From Dipetalonema caudispina (Eukaryota > Nematoda > Chromadorea > Rhabditida > Onchocercidae): 64,000 nt of DNA. A program made the translations under genes and the position numbers. Positions 49,645 through 63,639 of this stretch are shown here, piece by piece; positions within the stretch are counted from its first letter, which is position 1, and the number at the start of each line of letters is the position of its first letter. The stretch lies in contig JABVXV010000278.1 of NCBI GenBank assembly GCA_013365325.1, positions 1 to 64,000 on the forward strand, in the 5' to 3' direction. The notes beneath the pieces are model-generated. The model searched no databases. It was given only the letters and a program-made list of their open reading frames with translations, and was not told the origin of the DNA.

Positions 49645-52600
49645 TCAGAAAATTCCACTACGCATCTTCTTATCGGCTTGTCGTCGTCTGAATTCACCTT
49701 TATGGCGTTCTTTTAACTGTCGATCTCGACCACCAGTATATCCCGGTTTATTCTTTCCCTTAGAACCAGTTCCTGATGAATGTCCCACCTCTTCAGCTTT
49801 CTTTGCAGAACCATTTTCATTTCTTCCATCTGGTACGATAATATTCATTATTTTTTGGTCATTTTTTAACTGTTTTTTTCTTCTTGCACTATTTCCTCCA
49901 ATTTTTCTCCTCTCCTCATTCTCTTCATTATTATCCACTTCACTGTCCACTGGTATACGATTCGTATTCGGTTCAATTCCAGCTTTCTCGATCGCAGTAT
50001 CACCATCCCTGAAATGTGATAGAAATTAGACTATCGGAATTTGCTTCATAAATTTTTCGAACACGCTGCTGAAAATTTTTGGATTTTTGAAATTTCAATC
50101 ATTTCTTGTAAACTTTGAAATTATCATGACAGAAGACAAAGAACCTGAAGTCGAAATCATAGTTTTGGCATTGCTCGTCATAAGTATCATCATATTCATC
50201 ATCATATATATTGTATTCCGGAGATGTTGTGTTTATATAACGATATTGTTCATAAGTTGGCCTCAGGGCAACCTTTTCAGAATCTGGTACATCAAATGTT
50301 TCAGGGAATGACGATTTACTGCAAAAGTTGCAATCGTTAGTTACAATGAGGGAGAGCAATTAAGCTTCATCAAAATTCAAAGAAACTTTAGTAAAATTAA
50401 AGAACGAACTCTTTTCAAACAGTTATAGATTGGAACTAAATTCGATTCGAAATCTAATTTAAACTTTGATATAAAACTAACAAAATAAAATCTAAAACAT
50501 AAATCTTACTTTTTGATTCGTACATCCGTTTTTCTTCTTCTTAAAAATTCTTCAACACCAAATTCAGCTTTCAAATCATCTCGGACATTATTTCCTGTTT
50601 TTGAACCGGAAGGATTTTGAGCGATGTTGAGAGATTCCATCTCATACTTGTTGGTAGATAATTGTGGTGGTTTCATGCAAATCAATGGATCTGACAGTTT
50701 CGCCTCGTTTATTGTCGCTTTACTATAGGAAATTCCATCATCTGAAATTTTAAACAAACTAAAACTTAGGATAATAACTTCGTAAAATTTCTTAAATGTG
50801 AAATTGAAAATATAAATAAGACAATATACAATTTATGAAAAAAAGAATCAACTTTTTATTGGAAAACTTATTTTTTGTTAAAAAAATAAAATTTGAAATA
50901 ATTTTTAGTCATTTTCTTTTCTAATTTTTTTTTTTTCTTCATAAATTCCTTCAAGTATTATTGTAAAATTTTATTAACGTTGATGTTTTTCAGTGAGAGG
51001 AAAAGAAAAAGAATAGATGAAGTAAGAGAGAGAAAGAGAGAGGAAGGAGAGGTGAGAAGGAAAAAGAAGAGAAGTGCGAAAAATGTAAGAAGAGAAAATT
51101 GCCTAATCATTAAAAATTCATTGGAATTCTCAAATGGATAGGTAGTCATTGGAAACAATGAAGCATTTAGTGGTCCGCAAAATTTGTACAACTTTTTTTT
51201 TTTTTTTGCCTCCTCTTCTATTTCCTTACTCTCATCTACTTCCCTTTTTTATTTATTACTTCTAATTCAGTAAAATTAAACAAGAGATAAAAGAGAGGAT
51301 GAAAAGAGGGGATACGGTGACAATAAGAGAGAATAAAGGAAGTGAAAAGTTATGCATGTGACAAGTTAACCGTTATCACCTGCAACTACAATTTGTGAAA
51401 ATCTATTTACTTGCTTAAAATATTTTCAGATTGTAATTCTAAAAGTAATAATACTAATAATAATACTTCAATTTTGGATTAAAATATTACAAAGTTTAAA
51501 ATATTATAATTTCTGAAATCATGATTTTCGAAAGGAATGAAGGAATTCAACTAATTATCGCTTTTGTAAATAAATTTAAAAAAAAAGAAAAGGAAGAAAT
51601 TTTTGGCTCGGTCAGGTTGGCAAAAATTTCACAGTTAATATGCATTACGAATTCGAGTAGAAGTAAAAGTTAAACAGTATATGATATTTGAGATGAAAAA
51701 AGAAGGAACACGAATAGAGGAAGAAGAGGAAGTTTTATAGGTAATTTAAGATAATATTCATAAGAAATGAAAACTGTAAGATTCTTTTTCATTATGATGA
51801 TACCTAACTAATCAATACTTGAAGAGAAGGAAATTTTACTGGACCTTTTGAGTAGGTTAACTGATTTAATGATGAAATCAACTTAAACAAAAGCATTTAG
51901 TGATCGTCGATTAGTATCAACTTTTTTCATAAAGGTAGTGAAAGGTCTTTGAGAGTGCTATAATGAGTGATCGAACAATTTTTGGGATAGATTTAATGTA
52001 TAATAGAAATATACCATTAAAATCATAAAATGGAGAAGATCCAGCAACCACTGGTGCATTTTCTGCTTTTAATTCTACCGACATTAAGGCTTGCAGATCT
52101 AATGGTAATTCATTAGTATTTAGCAATGCATTTGCTGTTTGTTCAGTTTGATAACCGAAATGTCGTAGGCATAACTGAAATCAAATAACACAAACTTCAA
52201 GGTAATAAAATATCGAAGAAATGACAAATTTAAACGCACTATTACTTTATCCAAACAACTGGATTTGATTTTCAATGTTACTTTGAATGTGAATGACTAA
52301 ACTATCCTTACATCACAAATTTATCCATGAAATTCATTCAAATTTCAATTACGCATCTATACTATAGAAAAACGTAAAAATCACAATTTATGCTATAAAA
52401 TTCCAGTGTAAAATTTTGTACAAATTCTAACCCGAAAAATCTACCACTATCCCAATCTAACGATTCCTAAAATCATCCGTCAGTAAAAAAGTATCTTTTC
52501 AGATAAATTTTTAATAATAAAATTCAAACTAACATGAATAAATTGGGAGGAAAAATGAGGCAAAAGTTCAGCCAGATAATCTATTTTTTCCTGTACTTCC

Positions 52601-55600
52601 TTAGTAGTCGAAAATCCAAGGCCCTGCAAATCATAAAAATTTTCCAGAAATTTTTTTTTTATATGCTGTCTTTATAAAAGAAACAACTGCAAAAATAATG
52701 GATCAAATTTCTGGAATAATTCCATTTTACAAAGGGATTTTTATAAAAACTGGTTTCGGATATTTCTTATGCCTCCAATTTCAACATTATAATGTTTAGG
52801 TTTCTGCACTAGGCATAATACAGGAAACGCAATACGTCCAGAAAAGTTAAACAATTAAATAAATAAGTAAATAACAATCAATAACTTACAGCAAGCATAC
52901 CACGCTTTTTTAATTGTTCCAAAACATGCATGGTACAATTCCCTCTGATATGTTCAAGGGTTGCATTTATATATATCTTCTGTTCTTCATCGCATCGATT
53001 AAGAACCTCTTCGATTGGATAAATGATATTGTAGTAAAAAATAAACCTAAAACATATGATTATAGAAAATAACTATCCAGAAAATAATGAATATTTGAGA
53101 TGCAAAAGTAAAATCTGTCACAATACACGAACTGTGGACTCAATTACTCAATTACAAAAATTATCATGTACATGAGATCACTACCAAATTGTTCTGGCAT
53201 CTGTAAAATTCATGAGAGCAATTTTTGATGTAATTTCATAAAACTAATTTCGAATAATTTTTTCCAGTTATAATAGAGGTGGTATCTGAGGAAATATTAC
53301 GAAAATAGAAATAAATACTCTCCCTGTTCAAATTTACATCCACACACGGTTGGATTTCAGAAAGAATGTACTAAACAAATAATGGCATGGACGGCTAAGT
53401 TTGCTCTTTTCAAAGAAATTTAAAGATGAAACGAACAGGAATAAAAAATGTCAATTAGTTCATTAGAGTTTAAATACACTGGACTTTATTAAGGAGTTTG
53501 AAATCTCAAATGTTAAAGTTGAAACCTTTCGTATTGTAAACAATTAACAATAATCGTATATAATTCATCTACTGAAGTAAGGCAGCCAATTATAGCGTGG
53601 AACAAAGCATACGCTGAAGCTATTACGTTATCCACCAACGTTAACAATAACCTGAAATTCTAGACAAAGATATATCTGGCAACGAATCTAACCAAACGTC
53701 AGAAATAGCACAAATACAAGGACATTTAATGTGCTACATTCATTATCGGTGACAATAGTTGTGATAGTAAGTGAAATAATAACATACCAAATTTCCGCAT
53801 ATAATCTTTCAAAAGAGATTCGAGATGCGCTTAACAATTTATTTTCCCTCAATTTGTTAATTAGGAGTCAATAATGATAAATTTACCTAAATGTTTCGCG
53901 CAAATCTGCTGACATGCTTATCACTTGTTCTATGCAATAATGTTCTTCCAAATTCTCCACGAAAAGAGCTATGCTAAATTAGCATATCATATATTATCTT
54001 TAATTTCATAACAATTTCTCAATGAAATTATTGATTAAACTTTATGATTAATCGACAAAAATTCTAACTTTAAATTTGTGCATGAAAATTTGACGAGAGT
54101 GAAAAACCGATAATACTATCTTTTGTGAAATCTAACTTCCTGATTGAAATAGATATACTCAACAATGAAATATGCAAACAAATGAACAAATACATACCTA
54201 TTCAAGAAATCACATAAAATCGCTTGCGATATGTGATTAAACAATAATGATGAAACAGTTATTAATCCTTCAAAACCGACTAAACATTTTTCCAAAAATG
54301 TCTCAATTTTATTAATATTGCTTTTAGAAAATGCAATATTGTTATTGCAATCAATCAATTCCTAAAATATAAGATATTGACTTGACATTGACAAAACAGC
54401 ACTGATTTGATGGAATTTAATATCGATAAATGCAAATAATGATAAGATAATGATCAGAAGCAGTAGTATTTTAATGCAAAATTAGTTTATGCATAGCTAG
54501 CCTATTTGCCCCAGAATATTTTAACATTAAGATAAATCTGTATTTCTGAAAAATTTGCATAAATTCTGAGTTCTTATAAATATTTAGAAAAAGTGTAAAG
54601 AGACAGAAATTTCATTTTCTTTTTTTTTGATTCCCATAAAATGCAACAAATGAAAGTTTGCGGTTCTCATGAAATTGAGTAACAAGACTATCAGGGTAAG
54701 CGAGAAGGTTGTTAGGCTAAAACTACTGAACCTGAAAAAGATATTACGTTTACGAAAAAAAGATTTTCGACTCCATGGGTATTACGGGAAGAAGAAGATC
54801 TAAAAATATTACCTGTTCCATAGTTTTCATAAATGTTTCAACATCTTTTTCTGTAAATTGCTTTGTACGAAATGCCTCTACGACGATATTTTCGACAGCA
54901 TTTTGATTTGATGTTTTGAATACTACAATTACACGGAATAATCGATTTAAATCGAAGAGAATATTTTCTTGACGATTTCGTTTACCATCAAACTGAATAT
55001 TGACAATATATAGTTTTAAAAGAGAATAAATGCTATCATTGAATGCAGAATTGTTGCACTTTTTTTTGACAAAATTAAACAATTGAAATTTGCAAATTCA
55101 GCAACTGTTATTTAAAGGCATTCTCCTGGATGTTTCTTCCAAGGAAAAAATTATTCAATTGTATCAATTAATTAGCTGTATCCAATTGCTATACAAATCA
55201 TTCTTCATATTAATAATTATTCAATTTACGAATAAAGAAATACGATAAGGAGTAGGAAAAATAGAAAAATCCGTTTCCATACCTGTTTAGCAAGATTCAG
55301 GAAAAGCATCAAAATTTTTGTATACATTTCAACAATTACAGCGCGAATTTCTTCTCCATGATCCGATTGCAGACTTCCATTTAGCGCCATGCTTAATGGT
55401 TCATCTTTTCGCCAATTTCTGAGGATCAATAGATATAAGAAGAGAAATTTCTGAATATCTACGGAAACTGGCTAAATTTCGAACAGTAAACTTAAGAATT
55501 AACATTAAAATTGAATTCTAAACATATGACAAAATTTTTAAGGAAGAAAAATCTTTCCCAAATAAAAAAAGATAGGATGAATAACAAAAAAAATACTTTG

Positions 55601-55784
55601 GAAAAATATCAAGGAAGTTGTCAACAAGCTCTAAGATTTGTCGATCAGCAGATAATCTATTTCTTAAAGCTGATTCCGATAATGTTAAAACATCATCCAA
55701 AGACTTCACAGCACATCTCCAATTATTAATCCAGCTATCAGCATGCGTATCAAGTTCAAGTCGTTGAAGTGGTAAGATAGCCAT
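49645..55784 (-). CDS. ASCC2 homologue (activating signal cointegrator 1 complex subunit 2)
   Basis: Twelve exons in phase, 685 residues (human 757), in transcript order: 55784-55597, 55418-55283, 54992-54813, 54361-54198, 53973-53887, 53651-53526, 53046-52890, 52623-52534, 52174-52015, 50741-50510, 50318-50145, 50008-49645. ASCC2 partners the helicase ASCC3 in DNA alkylation repair and in splitting collided ribosomes, and it binds Lys63-linked ubiquitin through its CUE domain. The CUE domain is at about residues 360-400, split by an intron: LAELLPHFSSQFI, then LCLRHFGY. The signature YDDEYDDTYD seen in human ASCC2 is intact. The basic C-terminus (FRRRQADKKMRSGIF) parallels the human NRRTMADRKRSKGM ending. 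The N-terminal helical region, which contacts ASCC3, is present but starts later than in human. The ATG lies three bases after a TTTCAG acceptor. The long intron 50742-52014 shows no nested gene. Confidence 0.9.
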
Positions 55785-56521
55785 TGTCTGAAATTGCAAT
55801 GAAGCATTGAAATTATGGTAATACAAATATCCAAGCAATGAATGCTTGTACAAAAACATCCTGAAATATCGCTTTCTTAAAATTTATAATTTCCAGAATA
55901 ATTCTATGTGATTTTTTAGTAGCTAATGGAATTTTGCAAATCTTTAAATCAAATTGTGACCACAGATCAATCATTAATAATGTCTGACAATCGTTAGGAG
56001 AAATAACACTGCTAATGGCAGTTCAAATAACGTCTCTCTTTCTAACGTAAAAGATTCAAATATAAGAAAAGTTGATTTAAAAAAATCTCAACAACGAATG
56101 TCACAATGTATTGATAATAAATAACAAAAAATTAAATATTTGATTAACTTTTATTTTAATCATAACAAACATCAAAATTATGTACAGTAACAACATTAAC
56201 AAATCTCAGTTCAAATTACATCGCTGTTCAAACACAAAAAGCATTGATAAAGAAAAGTATAGTTGCTAATCATTACTTGTAAATGATCAATTAACAAAAG
56301 AAATTTTCATACTGGAAAAATCCAAAAAACTTGGAGCAAGATGAAACGTTCACCAAATATCACTGATATAAGTGTAGAGGGAAACATGAAAGATAGCAGA
56401 TATGTAAAAGATATTACTTTTCCAACTTTATTCATTTGAAGAAAAACTATAACTGATATTTAGTTTACATCTCAAAAGTTAGATGAACTGCGAAGTTAAA
56501 TTTTTAAAGACTATTTAATAA
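55785..56521. other. Spacer between RHA-2 and ASCC2 (same strand)
   Basis: About 740 bp. It contains AATAAA on the minus strand (56427-56432), about 90 bp after the RHA-2 stop codon, and the ASCC2 acceptor TTTCAG at 55788-55793. No other coding sequence is seen. Confidence 0.6.
55788..55800 (-). promoter_or_regulatory. Probable spliced-leader acceptor of ASCC2
   Basis: GCAATTTCAG followed by ACAATGG on the minus strand, with the start codon three bases after the acceptor. No upstream exon with ASCC2 similarity is visible before RHA-2, so trans-splicing is the likely explanation. Confidence 0.55.
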
Positions 56522-59500
56522 TCAACTGGGCGGCCAATTCATTTGAACTTTTTCATGTAGGAATTGCGGAAGCCATTCGAGATATTCATCCAAAAGATAT
56601 TCACTTTTATTCTTCCAAATTTCCAATAGACGTATTCGACTTGATACCTAAAAATAATGGATGGAACAGCTAAGAAGCTCTGATAAATTGATTAAATTTT
56701 AAAAATAATTTTTCATTGAAATCGAAAATTCTGAAGTTAATCACATCCTTACGTCATATTCAATTAATGCATTCAGCAGCTTCTCCGTTCGCAACTGTAA
56801 TTTTGCCCATGGTTTCGTCATTGTGTTTGGTGAAAGTAGTAGCTTGTCAGCGTAAATCGCTAAAGATGGACAGACAGAACCATCGAGAAAAAACTGGGCA
56901 AAATAACGGAATAGATTGATATTAACAGGTAACGGTTGTTCGACTTTGCCTAAAGGCCATCGCATATCGCTGAATGATCCATTCATACAAATGAGAACAG
57001 TATCTGTAGCTGAATCATATCTGAAAATTTGAGATTTTTCAATCTTGATACCAGATGAAATTCTTGATTTTCAAAACTTCCGAAACTTATTAGTCAAATT
57101 CTTTGAATAAATACATTGACCCGTTGAAAAATTGCTTCACTTACCGTGGCTCAGCTTCCTTAACCGGTGTAAAATGGCAATAAGTATTCGCCAAACGAGG
57201 TAACCAATTTTCCTCAACGCAAATCACATTTTGCATATATTTTTTATCTCTTCGCTGCAAATTAAACCAACTATAAATACAACGTTTCAAATGAAACCAA
57301 GTAATGATACGAAGTAGATTATGTGTGATCTCAAGAACAAGTCACCACAAACGAACTTCAAAACGAATAATTCTCATAATTTTGCTTGTAGCAACCCTAA
57401 GAAAATAAGTTTGTTAACAAACCTCAACAATTTCTTGATACAGCACCCAGTCTGGTTCATCTTTGAATAATATAGAACTTGGATCGATGTAAACGTAGTC
57501 CTGCAAAGAAATGATTCACTTGGAATTACTTTTAAGACTAGGTATTTGAGTAAAGATAGATAACATATGTCGGAAAAGAAAAACCTTTAATTTTTGAGAT
57601 TGATATGCACCCTTCGGTACACTCTCAGTCGCTATTGGATCCACTCTTCTAGCTATATTATCAGTAAGTGAAGCAATCACGATTTGCCTGAATTGAAAAG
57701 AAAATTTCGATAGAATGACTGAAACTAACTAGAGCAATAACTTCACATTAATTTGAAAACTCTATTCAATTGGATGCAAAGTCAAAATCAAAACGCTTTA
57801 ATGAATCGATTTCACTGACCTTAACATTAGAATTTCTTCCTCACTGGGTGGCTTCGCATCTAGTTTTACCGTAAATGGCTTGTCTTGTGGGCACTTTGAA
57901 TTGATGATTTTGGTCAACTGTTGACGTAATTTCCGAATTTCAATAAGCGCTTTATGACGAACTCCTAATCGATGACATTCCTCTTCAGAACCCTAAAAAA
58001 TACTTTCTGATACGAAACAAATCAACACAGTGAATTATTTTTGTAGTAAAAAAGGATCCAACACACATACACACACAATAAATTACTGACCTCTGATGCT
58101 TCAGCACTCAAAACAGCTCGTAAGATGACAGTAAGATCGCCAAAATTCCGCGCTTGTCCAGGAGGACACCATGACCGTCTTTGTTTCAATGCTTCAAGCA
58201 TTAACGCCTGTGTTTCTTCAACACTTCCACCTCTAAAATGAAAAAGACTTTTTGGATATCAAAAACATAATTAAATATCTTACTACAATTTCCTACATTT
58301 TACAGATTACACAACAAAGCACACCTTAATGAATAAAGAGGAATAAGTGGTTCTCGAACTGATAGAGCAGCAACCAAACAACAAGCATGAGTCATCAGAG
58401 AATGCTGATTTGCAATCACAAGTATCTTTGCAAAGGCTGGTGCCAATGGGAAAATAGATAATGTTTTTCCAAGCAAGCTAATTCGTGCTTCCTTCTAAAA
58501 TAAACAATTCCTTGAAAACTGATTTGCACTGGGCCAAGCATTACCACAGACAGAAAGTGAAATTGGAAGTGATCAGCAAATAATTACTTGAATTTGCTAA
58601 AATTATAATATCAAAGACTTGCCCAAGAAATGATATCGTATGCCGTTATGATCAGTAAATGTCAACGTTTTAATAATATCGATAGCAATACATTAGATAC
58701 ACTCTTTATTACAAATTAATAGCAAAAAAATTAAAAGCATAGTACAAACTAACTACGTTATTCTTCACCGAAACTTGTAAGGCTCCTAAACGAATCAAAC
58801 GCTTTTCAGCTTCTTCCAGCGAATCTTCATCGGGTGGCGTTGGAAAAGGGAAATTCGCAACCTCAAATTTAAAAGATGAATATTTTTTCCAGACTAATGC
58901 ATTACTCTCAAAAGAATTAATGTAAAGCAATGACCTTGACGATGTTCATGGATTTTAGATGAAGTACAAGTTGGTCAACAGGTTTAGTCAATATTTCCGG
59001 TGGACTAAATTTCTCGAAGTCGGAATAGACCGCTGAGGAGTACAATCTGAAATTTAATTTAATAACAGTCATTTTTCAGGATAAAAAGGATGTTTTGGAT
59101 ATGAGGTGATGGAAATGCTTCTCAACAGCAAAAATTTGAGATTAATTCAGTAACTGTATCGTATTATCTTCTGGAGAACCAAGCAAAAAACTTCATTTAA
59201 CGAGTTATTCAATACGGAGTAATCAAGTGAAATCAAATGAAGTCAATACAGCTCCTCCGATTTTTTGCCTTTGTTTTAGAGATTGTAAAAGATAATATTA
59301 ACATCGAGAGTCAGAATAAAACATAGACAGTCACCTTTCAAACTATATCGCTGTAGTGACAACATAAGTTTTAAAATATTTAAGAAAAAAAATAACTCAA
59401 GCAATGATACCTGTAGACTTCACCAGGTTGAACACGTCCAGCGCGTCCAGCCCTCTGATCGGCTGATGCTTGCGAGATCCAACTTACAAGAAATTGAGAA

Positions 59501-62500
59501 ACACCAGTTACAGGATCATAGTGACGCCTCTTTTCACGACCACTGTCGACAACATATCGAACAGCGGGAATAGTCAGCGATGTTTCTGCTACGTTCGTTG
59601 CAATTACGCACATCCTGTAAGATACCGAAGCTAACATGAACCAAAAGCATAAGGGATTTAAAATGCAAAAAGGTTAGAATTGGAAAAAATCTTGCAACAA
59701 AAAACTCATCGATTCGAAAGTTATTTATACGGTAATCAAAATATACGTGGAGAACTAACCGATGCCCATCTGGAACAGGTTCAAAGATCCGCTGTTGTTT
59801 TTTACTGGAGAGTAGAGAATACAGTGGCAAACAGAAAAGAGGAAAAGCTGATGAATTTCGGGGACGCGAAGTTTCAGGACGAAGATTCTGAACAAAAAGA
59901 TCGATTTGTACAAATAAAATCTTTAAAACTGAATCGACATAATAAAGCTGGTGTAAATTTTTGCTCACTGTTTCATGAAATTTTCTTCATTCATAACTTA
60001 CGACTTCATTTATTTCAGAGCCGGAATCGCCACAATCCAAATTGTCAGCATCAGCGAACCTATCGTCGTCTAAATCTTCATTTGCAGGTTTTTCGGTCTT
60101 TTTTGATTTATTCGAAAATGTCTTTTCCAGTTCCAGATGATTCTGCTCCAACTTTTTCCCTCCACCTCTTTTTCTTTTCCTTTCACTGCTTTTCTGCCTC
60201 AATGATAAAAGAACACTAATCTCGGTCAAACATTTTAAGAGCCTAAATGAGCCATTTTGATGAAATTCTAGTTTCCTTTAAAAAAAGATAAAAGCTATCA
60301 CACAAAATTGATAAGATTACTTTTTTTTTTTGTTGCAAAAAAAAGATATAAAAAAAGATACTTGATCGCATAACGTTCCACAAGCCATTTCAACAGAGCC
60401 ATAACCTACAATAAAGCATAAGCTGACATTAAGTGATCAATGTCATGTTCAAATTATCAAAATATATTCGAAAAAAATAGTTCCGAAGATCGCTCGAATT
60501 TTTATTGAAATATTAGAGACAATACCTCTAATTTTCCAGAAAGGAAAACTAATATCGTTCCAGGACCTTTCTTTTCATGAATCTCACATATTTTATGAAA
60601 CGCTGCGGTAAGATAATTTTCTGGTGTTCGTTTTTCAAAATGAACAGATACTGGATATTGCCTTGCATCAATGCTCAGTACAGGTGGTAGCGATACAGGA
60701 AAAAGTCTGAAAGAGGTGACATTGGGAAGACAAAATGTAGGCTACTCCATCCAATATTCTGAAGTAGTACTGAAACAAATACATGAAAGAAAAATTATGA
60801 AGTTCAAGAAAAAAAAAAAAAAATAAAAATAAAAGCATGCAGTAAGTAAATAAAGTACCTTTTGTTTTTAAAATCATCCAAACGCAAAGTTGCACTCATG
60901 ATAATAAGCTTTAAAGGTGAGCCCATACGGAAGCGGTAAGGTGCTATTCGTGTCAATAAACCAATGAGCACATCGCTGTACATCGATCGTTCATGCGCTT
61001 CGTCTAAAAAAAAAAAATCCTTCTACACCAATATGTAACGATATCGAAAAAAAACTGAATTAATCAGGTTCTTTTTTTAATTTCAGAAATCTTCTGCTCA
61101 TTTAAATAGCAACTTACCGATGATAATAACAGAATAAGCTGAAAGCATCACATCTTTTTGCATTTCTTTCATTAAAACGCCATCAGTCATGAACAGAATG
61201 GCTGTTTCGGCTGATCGATTACCCTCATATTTTATCTGAAACAACCAATCCCACAATTTTTCGTGAACTTAAAGTATTTAGAGTTATCAACCTTTACTTC
61301 TATTCATGAAAAAAAACTAAAATGGAGCTCTCTTAATTTGTAGCTACTTTGTAGAAGATTCTAACCGGTGTACACAAAGTGAACCGTTTACCACAGAATC
61401 TTAAAATATGAGACAAAGTCAGACATCTCAACATTCCAAATCCCCATAGTCTAACAATGATAAACAAAATTTCCGTCAAATCCAATTTTGACTTACTTTT
61501 AAATTTAGCAAACAGTTACTGTAATCCAGATAAACTTGCAAATTGTACCTGATATGAGACCGTATTTGGTAGATTCATTTCATGTGCTACACGTGCTGCC
61601 ATACTTATAGCAGCTACACGTCGAGGTTCAGTTATTCCTATCAATTTACCGTCACGGGTATAACCAGCCTCGTACAAAAACTGAGGCAATTGCGTTGTTT
61701 TTCCAGAACCGGTTTCACCGCAAATTATTGTTGCCTGATATTGGAACTAGTGAGGAAATTGCAAACTTTCTATTTCTGTGAATTTTCAAGCAACGCAAAG
61801 AATACATAGTGATAAATTACTCTTGAACCTTGGAATTTTTACCAATCTATCCTAGCAATCTTTCTAATCATTTTATTACTCGGCACTCAGTTTCATTATT
61901 TCCACTCTTTATTAAAAATTATTGACAAACATACGCAATTGTCATTTATTGCTTCCATGATGCTCTGTTCTTCAGCATATATAGGCAACTTTGATCGTTG
62001 TGCTTCAACACTTTCGTTGCGATGAACAGGGACAAAATTGCTTTTCCCTACATCCTCCAACACTAACATTTTCTTCCTGATGGATGATATTTTAACCGGT
62101 AGATTTGCAACATCGAGCTCCGAAGTACTTGGTTCTATAAGCTTTAATTTGGAGAACAAAAAAAAAAAAACAATATTGATAAGTCTCAAATTTTAAATCA
62201 TCATGAAATGATTTAAACCAAGAATTACCAGACATAAGAAGACTGGATTTAAAGAAAGAAAAAGGTACCCAATACATGCATACCTTCATCATGTTTGATC
62301 TTTAGTTTACTCTCAACACTATTTTGGTCCATTAAATTTTCGTGTCCTTTATGCATACTATCCTCGATTTGTTTTTCTTCCATATTGTTGTCCACTTCAG
62401 TACATTTTGATGATTCTGCATTCATTGTTGTCATCTAAAAGAAAATTCAACTGTTAAAACAAACAGTATCCATAAACTCGGCATTTCTAGCAGTTATGCT

Positions 62501-63639
62501 ACAGAATATTAAATGATACCAAGTAACTTCGAGAAAATCAAAGATGGTCATGTCAGGTTTATGAAAAAGAAAGATAACCTCTTCCGTAAGTGGAATATCA
62601 TCTTCACTTTCACTTCCCGTCTCGTAATAATTTTCTTGTGCTGGCTGTTTTTTCAGCTCAGGTAACGGGATACATTTAATGCCCGCTAGACTCGATAATT
62701 TCTTTGGGATGAAATCTTCTTCTGATCTAAAAGTTGTGAAAAATTTTGTTAAGTCAGAACACATAAATGAGATGCGGTATTTTGAAATAAAAAAAAAAGT
62801 GGTTTGGTGATCAGTTAGGCTGTGATTGTATTTTGGTCAAAAAAAGATAGAAAATTGATGATGAAGTTTAATACTTTTCAGGCTTCCCCGGATGAACTTC
62901 TGCTGTGAGTTTGTTCATTGTCCCGGTAGGTAATTGATATTTCATCAAACTTTCCAGGAGTGATTCCTTCTGCAAAATGCAAAATTAAACCAAGCGACAT
63001 TAAAAGTCTGCAAAAACTTGAAACCTTTTCAACAAATTAAAAAATGAAAAGACTTTTAATGAAAAGAAACTAACTGAAAAAACTCGAGAAAAAAATTATT
63101 TAAATATGCAAACTTCTCAAAAACCATAATCAATTTTAGTGAACTCTGTAATTTCAGTGAATAGTAAATTCTAAATTCTCACCGATTCTTTCTTCTTCTT
63201 CCTCTCCATTATTTTTACCAGCTTTTTTCGTTTAGTTTTAGAAATTTTAGCTTCCGCTTCTTCCAATCGCCTTTTCCTTGCCTCATTCTTTTTCCGGTTG
63301 ATTATTTTATCGTCCGCTTTCTTTGCTTTTTTTTTCTTAAATCAAGAACAGAAACTTGCCAAGCTTATTGAATGAAACTGTTGTCATAATAATGACGAAA
63401 ATTCAAGCTTAATTTAAGAAAAAGAATTATCTGTCACTTGTTTAATTTAAATTAAATTGAAGCTAAGACTGTCTATTGATTTTTTAAAAGAAAATTCAAC
63501 TTACTTTGGTCTTCACTGGTAATATAAGAGCATTAGTTGTATCAACCGGATTATTATAATTATTTGAATTCATTTCCGTTTGTTCTAAACCAACAGATCC
63601 GTTTTCAGCTCTACTTTGAGTAACTTTCTTCTTTTTCAT
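56522..63639 (-). CDS. rha-2: DHX37/Dhr1 (RHA-2) DEAH-box RNA helicase of the small-subunit processome
   Basis: Twenty-four exons in phase, 1,172 residues (human 1,157), in transcript order: 63639-63505, 63335-63183, 62969-62875, 62726-62579, 62434-62284, 62134-61935, 61734-61549, 61235-61118, 61003-60859, 60706-60526, 60405-60362, 60242-60002, 59887-59760, 59614-59411, 59046-58935, 58861-58754, 58494-58325, 58232-58091, 57992-57820, 57687-57585, 57500-57423, 57254-57145, 57020-56753, 56647-56522. Dhr1/DHX37 releases U3 snoRNA during 18S rRNA maturation in the nucleolus. A Lys-rich N-terminus ([10 protein letters not shown]...) leads to motif I GETGSGKT (about 300), Ia TEPRRVAA (329), II DEAH (396, its Asp codon split by an intron), III SAT (432), [12 protein letters not shown] (648) and [15 protein letters not shown] (690). 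The acidic/basic insert before motif V is typical of this subfamily. Winged-helix, ratchet and OB regions and the DHX37-type C-terminus ([13 protein letters not shown]) follow. Confidence 0.95.

Noticed and set aside
59680..60219. A 179-codon open frame on the plus strand, the longest uninterrupted frame in the window
   Set aside because: It overlaps antisense to two RHA-2 exons (59760-59887 and 60002-60242), which encode helicase sequence with correct splice sites. The plus-strand peptide has no domain or composition suggesting a real protein.
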